Origin: an uncultured Oscillospiraceae bacterium
Lineage (GTDB): Bacteria > Bacillota > Clostridia > Oscillospirales > Oscillospiraceae
Reading direction: 5' to 3'
Length of the DNA stretch: 14,743 nt
NCBI GenBank assembly: GCA_910579595.1
Contig: CAJTVM010000067.1
Location: 1 to 14,743 of the forward strand
Shown here: positions 11,860-14,743 of the stretch, piece by piece
Numbering within the stretch: position 1 is the first letter of the stretch
Layout: the number at the start of each line of letters is the position of its first letter
Notes under the pieces: model-generated
The model's input: only the letters and a program-made list of their open reading frames with translations
What the model was told of the DNA's origin: nothing
Databases searched by the model: none
Program-made: the position numbers and the translations under genes

Positions 11860-14271
11860 TTAATCGATCCTCAAGATCAATTCCAGCACCCGCCGGGCGC
11901 AGAGCTCCAGATCGGCGCGGGTGACCAGCCCCTTTTCCATTGCCGCCTCCACCCGCTCCGGGTAGCCGTTGGCCATTTTCAGATCATTCCCGGCCAGGAT
12001 CTCCTTGTAGTGCTCCCCCCGGTTCCACCAGTCGGTCATGACCAGTCCGTCATAGCCCCAGTCACCCCGGAGGATATCGGTGAGCAGCTCCCGGCTCTCG
12101 GAGGCCCGCCGGCCATTGATCACGTTGTAGGAGCTCATGATGGCCCAGGGCCGGGCTTCCCGGACAATGATCTCAAAGGCCCGCAGATACAGCTCCCGCA
12201 GGGCCCGCTGGGACAGCCGGGAATCGCTTTGCTTGCGGTTGGTCTCCTTGTTGTTGCAGGCAAAGTGCTTCACCGTGGCCGCCACATTCCGGGACTGGAT
12301 GCCCCGCACCATGGCCCCGGCCAGCTCCCCGGCCAGCAGCGGATCCTCGGAGTAGTACTCAAAATTACGCCCGCACAGGGGGCTGCGGTGCAGGTTGACC
12401 GCGGGGGTGAGCCACACAGAGATGTTGTTCTCCTTCACCTCCGCCGCTCCGGCGGCGCCTACCTGTTCCACCAGCTCGCTGTCCCAGGTGGCCGCCAGCA
12501 GGGTGGCGCAGGGCCAGGCGGTGGTGCATACGCCCACTTCGGGCTGGATGCGCAGGCCGGCGGGGCCATCGGCGGTGGTGAGGTTGGGCACGCCGTACTC
12601 GGGCAGGTTGCCCAGGCCGAAGGTGTTGGAGGAACCCACGTTGGGCTGGCCCCCCAGCAGATGGATTAGATCATCGTCACTGAGCTGGGCCAGGAATTCG
12701 TCCAGTGTCAACTCCCCCTCCGCCACAGCGGACAAGGGCTTTACTCCTGGCGCGAAGGGCTGGGTGAGCATCCAGCGGCCCCGGCCCGGTGTGGCAGGGG
12801 CTACCGCCTCCGCCTGGGCGGCGGTGAGGGGTTCCAGGATATTCTCATTGGGATCCACCGGGTCGGCGGCGGGCAGGTTCTCATAGGTGCCGTCCGCCAG
12901 CAGACGTTTGGCAAGCCGGGACGGGGCCAGGCTGTCGCTGACCTGGCAGACCACTTCGGTCTCCTTCTGCTCCCAGGCAAAGGGCGGCTCCACCGTGTCC
13001 CGCACGGAGGTGCCCACATAGAGGGAATAGCGGCCTGCCTCCAGCACCCAGGCGGACTTGCGGATCTTGCCCAGGTCGTCAAAGCTGACCATGTCGGACA
13101 CGGCAAAGGCCAATGTCACCGTCTGGCTCTCGCCGGGAGCCAGCAGCTTGGTTTTCCGGAACGCGCCCAGCGTCCGGGCGGGTTTTTGCAGCTTCCCCCA
13201 GGGGGCGCGGTAGTAGAGCTGCACCACTTCTTTGCCCGGACGGCTCCCGGTGTTGGTCACCCGGACGGCCACCTTGATCTGCCCGTCCTCCGCCCCGGCC
13301 TCCACCGTCTCCATGGCAAAGGTGGTGTAACTCAGGCCATAGCCGAAGGGATAACAAACCCGCTCCGCCATTCCCGGCAAAGTCTCAAAATAGCGGTAGC
13401 CCATGTAGATGTCCTCGATGTAGTCCACATAGTGGGGGGAATCGTGGAAGTGCTCCGTGGAGGGATAGTCGGACAGGTTCCGGGCGAAGGTGTCGGGCAG
13501 CTTGCCGCAGGGATTGGCTTTGCCCGTCAGCAGGGCAGTCATGGCGTCGCCGCCCTCCATGCCGCCCTGGTAGGCCAGCAGCGCCGCACCGATGCGGTCA
13601 TTGTCCCGGAACCAGGACACATCCACCACGCCGCCCACGTTGAGCACCACGGCCACCCGGTCAAAGGCGGCGCACACCTGATCCACCAGGGCCCGTTCTT
13701 CGTCCGTCAGATAGAAGTCGCCCCGGGGGAAAATGGCCTTGGCTTTCTTGGGCATATTCAACTCATCAGGCCAGGGATTGTTCTCCTCCAGGTAGAATTC
13801 CGGATCCCGATCCCAGCCCTCGCCGGAGAAGCGGCTGAGGTCGATGATGGCCACGTCCGCCGATTCCTGGGCGGCAGAGAGCAACTCTCCAGGCAGCTCC
13901 GGTTCGATCATCAGCCCCGGCACGTCCCCGGCGGCATACCGCTGGGCCACATAGTCCCGGTAGAACCCGGACAGCGGCTCACACAGGGGCACACCCTCTG
14001 CCTTCAGGCCGTCATAGAGATTGTGGACGTAGGCTACCGTGACATCGCCGCTGCCGCCGCCCCCCTTCACATAGTCGAAGCTGCCCTTACCGAACAGGGC
14101 CACCCGGGTGCCGGGGGCCAGGGGGAGCAGGTTGTTCTCATTTTTCAGCAGCACCGCCCCCTCCTGGGCGGCCTGCCGGGACAGGGCGATGTGGGCGGGA
14201 CTGGCCGTCACGCGGCGCTCCCCATCCAGGGGCAGATTGGGCTGATACCGGGCGCGGATCCATTTTTCCAT
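11860..14271 (-). CDS. Glycoside hydrolase family 3 with reversed domain order
   Basis: This 803-residue retaining beta-glycosidase is probably a beta-glucosidase. The usual GH3 order (TIM barrel, alpha/beta sandwich, fibronectin-III) is reversed. The sandwich comes first: QEGAVLLKNENNLLPL (36-51), VVLNVGGVVDVSW, GGMEGGDAMTALLTGKANPC, GKLPDTF, then YPFGYGLSYTTF (307-318). A FnIII-like domain follows (about 330-425, VTNTGSRPGKEVVQLY). The barrel is last (about 525-803): ADGPAGLR, GRNFEYYSEDP, VKHFACNNKE and GLVMTDWW with D747 as the expected nucleophile. This order is known for a few rumen and gut enzymes such as Ruminococcus albus beta-glucosidase. All signature motifs are present. There is no signal peptide. 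GGAGG lies 8 bases before the ATG; the GH5 stop is 47 bases upstream and GH2 starts 66 bases downstream, so the three form one operon. Confidence 0.93.
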   Translation of the reverse strand: MEKWIRARYQPNLPLDGERRVTASPAHIALSRQAAQEGAVLLKNENNLLPLAPGTRVALFGKGSFDYVKGGGGSGDVTVAYVHNLYDGLKAEGVPLCEPLSGFYRDYVAQRYAAGDVPGLMIEPELPGELLSAAQESADVAIIDLSRFSGEGWDRDPEFYLEENNPWPDELNMPKKAKAIFPRGDFYLTDEERALVDQVCAAFDRVAVVLNVGGVVDVSWFRDNDRIGAALLAYQGGMEGGDAMTALLTGKANPCGKLPDTFARNLSDYPSTEHFHDSPHYVDYIEDIYMGYRYFETLPGMAERVCYPFGYGLSYTTFAMETVEAGAEDGQIKVAVRVTNTGSRPGKEVVQLYYRAPWGKLQKPARTLGAFRKTKLLAPGESQTVTLAFAVSDMVSFDDLGKIRKSAWVLEAGRYSLYVGTSVRDTVEPPFAWEQKETEVVCQVSDSLAPSRLAKRLLADGTYENLPAADPVDPNENILEPLTAAQAEAVAPATPGRGRWMLTQPFAPGVKPLSAVAEGELTLDEFLAQLSDDDLIHLLGGQPNVGSSNTFGLGNLPEYGVPNLTTADGPAGLRIQPEVGVCTTAWPCATLLAATWDSELVEQVGAAGAAEVKENNISVWLTPAVNLHRSPLCGRNFEYYSEDPLLAGELAGAMVRGIQSRNVAATVKHFACNNKETNRKQSDSRLSQRALRELYLRAFEIIVREARPWAIMSSYNVINGRRASESRELLTDILRGDWGYDGLVMTDWWNRGEHYKEILAGNDLKMANGYPERVEAAMEKGLVTRADLELCARRVLELILRID

Positions 14272-14318
14272 GGGTATTTCCTCCTTCAGATATTCCTGGG
14301 TGCTCTGCCGTCAACTTA

Positions 14319-14689
14319 TCAGTTCAGCGTCAGCCAGCCGTGGTTGACGCAGCGCATGGCGTCATCGCACTCCGCGTCCAGCCCGCCCATAATTACTTTG
14401 TAGGTCCAGTAAAACCAGCCCATGGTGTCTTTCATGCCCTCTTGGAAGCCCTGGGAAACCGTGGTGTACAGATGATCCTTCTCCGCCTGGGTCATGTCGG
14501 CCAAACCGTCCGCCTGGTTCTGTATGTTCCACTCCCCAACAATGAGGGGGACGCGCTTGGCCGCGGCGTTTACCCGCTCGCCGAGCTGTTTGAGGTGAGC
14601 CGCATAGATATTCACGTTGCGTTCCCGGAACAACACCATATCCGCATTCATGAGGTAGTTGTGGGTGTCCAGGACTACGCCCTCGAACT
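14319..14689 (-). CDS. Glycoside hydrolase family 5, C-terminal part (5'-truncated)
   Basis: This is the last 123 residues of a GH5 retaining beta-glucanase. FEGVVLDTHNYLM is the barrel strand carrying the conserved His, VPLIVGEWNIQN carries the catalytic nucleophile Glu, and GWFYWTYKV carries the conserved Trp of the last strand. The pattern is closest to exo-beta-1,3-glucanase/cellulase-like GH5 enzymes. The stop is TGA at 14321-14319. The frame stays open through the 53-bp end repeat to the window end, but residues there match the ABC-side reading of the repeat, so homology is trusted only to 14689. The acid/base NE motif and the N-terminus lie outside the window. It is the first visible gene of the GH5-GH3-GH2 operon and probably releases oligosaccharides that GH3 and GH2 finish. 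Confidence 0.82.
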
Positions 14690-14742
14690 GTGTCAGCGCC
14701 GATGATAAAATGAAAGAAAACGCCGAGGAAAAAATGTAATTT
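14690..14742. repeat. Right copy of 53-bp perfect terminal inverted repeat
   Basis: It is the exact reverse complement of positions 1-53. On the plus strand it reads VSADDKMKENAEEKM then TAA, a believable protein C-terminus. On the minus strand it joins the GH5 fragment in frame. It is AT-rich compared with the adjacent hydrolase genes, which suggests a foreign joint. Confidence 0.9.
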
Positions 14743-14743
14743 T

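Noticed and set aside
13186..14403. A 405-codon plus-strand open frame opposite GH3 and the GH5 end
   Set aside because: It is a shadow of GH3 with the same His/Gly/Pro-rich composition, and no ribosome site was found.
1..14743. Circular element or plasmid
   Set aside because: The shared ends are inverted, not direct, so they do not close a circle.
1..14743. Genuine transposon bounded by 53-bp terminal inverted repeats
   Set aside because: There is no intact transposase, the repeats sit exactly at the sequence ends and both cut inward-reading host-like genes; a contig-end artefact is simpler, though it is kept as a finding.
1..14743. CRISPR arrays, tRNA or rRNA genes
   Set aside because: No regularly spaced repeats, cloverleaf-like segments or conserved rRNA stretches were seen on either strand.

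Overview
The protein sequences, strong AGGAGG-type ribosome sites and low-to-moderate GC promoters suggest a gut-type Firmicute (class Clostridia, probably an Oscillospirales relative of Flavonifractor or Pseudoflavonifractor). This placement comes from remembered protein resemblance, not from a search. The window looks like a whole contig. Its two ends carry the same 53-bp sequence in opposite orientation, and a conserved protein is cut exactly at the inner edge of each copy.

Layout. 1-250: the last part of an ABC exporter ATPase and its terminator. 280-1000: an orphan promoter/palindrome and two minus-strand XRE-type regulators, the first frameshifted. 1060-1810: a frameshifted accessory protein and a truncated SLOG protein, ending in a very good terminator. 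1856-4239: a VanRS-like two-component system reduced by large deletions, followed by two intact small membrane proteins. 4249-5695: a run of metal-homeostasis remnants (membrane-protein tail, P1B-type ATPase C-terminus, DtxR/MntR-type regulator C-terminus, FeoA and FeoB) around three TTAG-N5/6-CTAA palindromes. 5703-6687: minus-strand phage/ICE-like genes (a PD-(D/E)XK resolvase-like nuclease, an unknown partner and a small ORF). 6701-9125: an intact MATE efflux gene divergent from an intact LysR regulator, with repeated ATATCAA half-sites between them. 9259-9294: the N-terminus of a serine recombinase. 9337-14689: a GC-rich minus-strand glycoside hydrolase operon read in the order GH5 (5'-truncated) > GH3 > GH2.

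The left 5.7 kb is mostly decaying accessory DNA. At least eight genes there have lost internal or terminal pieces, several by deletions that fuse neighbouring genes. The MATE/LysR pair and the GH operon look fully functional. The operon probably degrades a beta-linked glucan or a mixed beta-glucoside/galactoside, with no visible export signal on GH3 or GH2. The most interesting points are: (i) the GH3 enzyme has its domains in reversed order; (ii) a perfect copy of the putative iron-regulator palindrome sits 5 kb from the feo remnants on a promoter that now leads to no gene; (iii) the identical inverted ends coincide with protein breakpoints and may be an assembly chimera. I found no convincing wholly new system.
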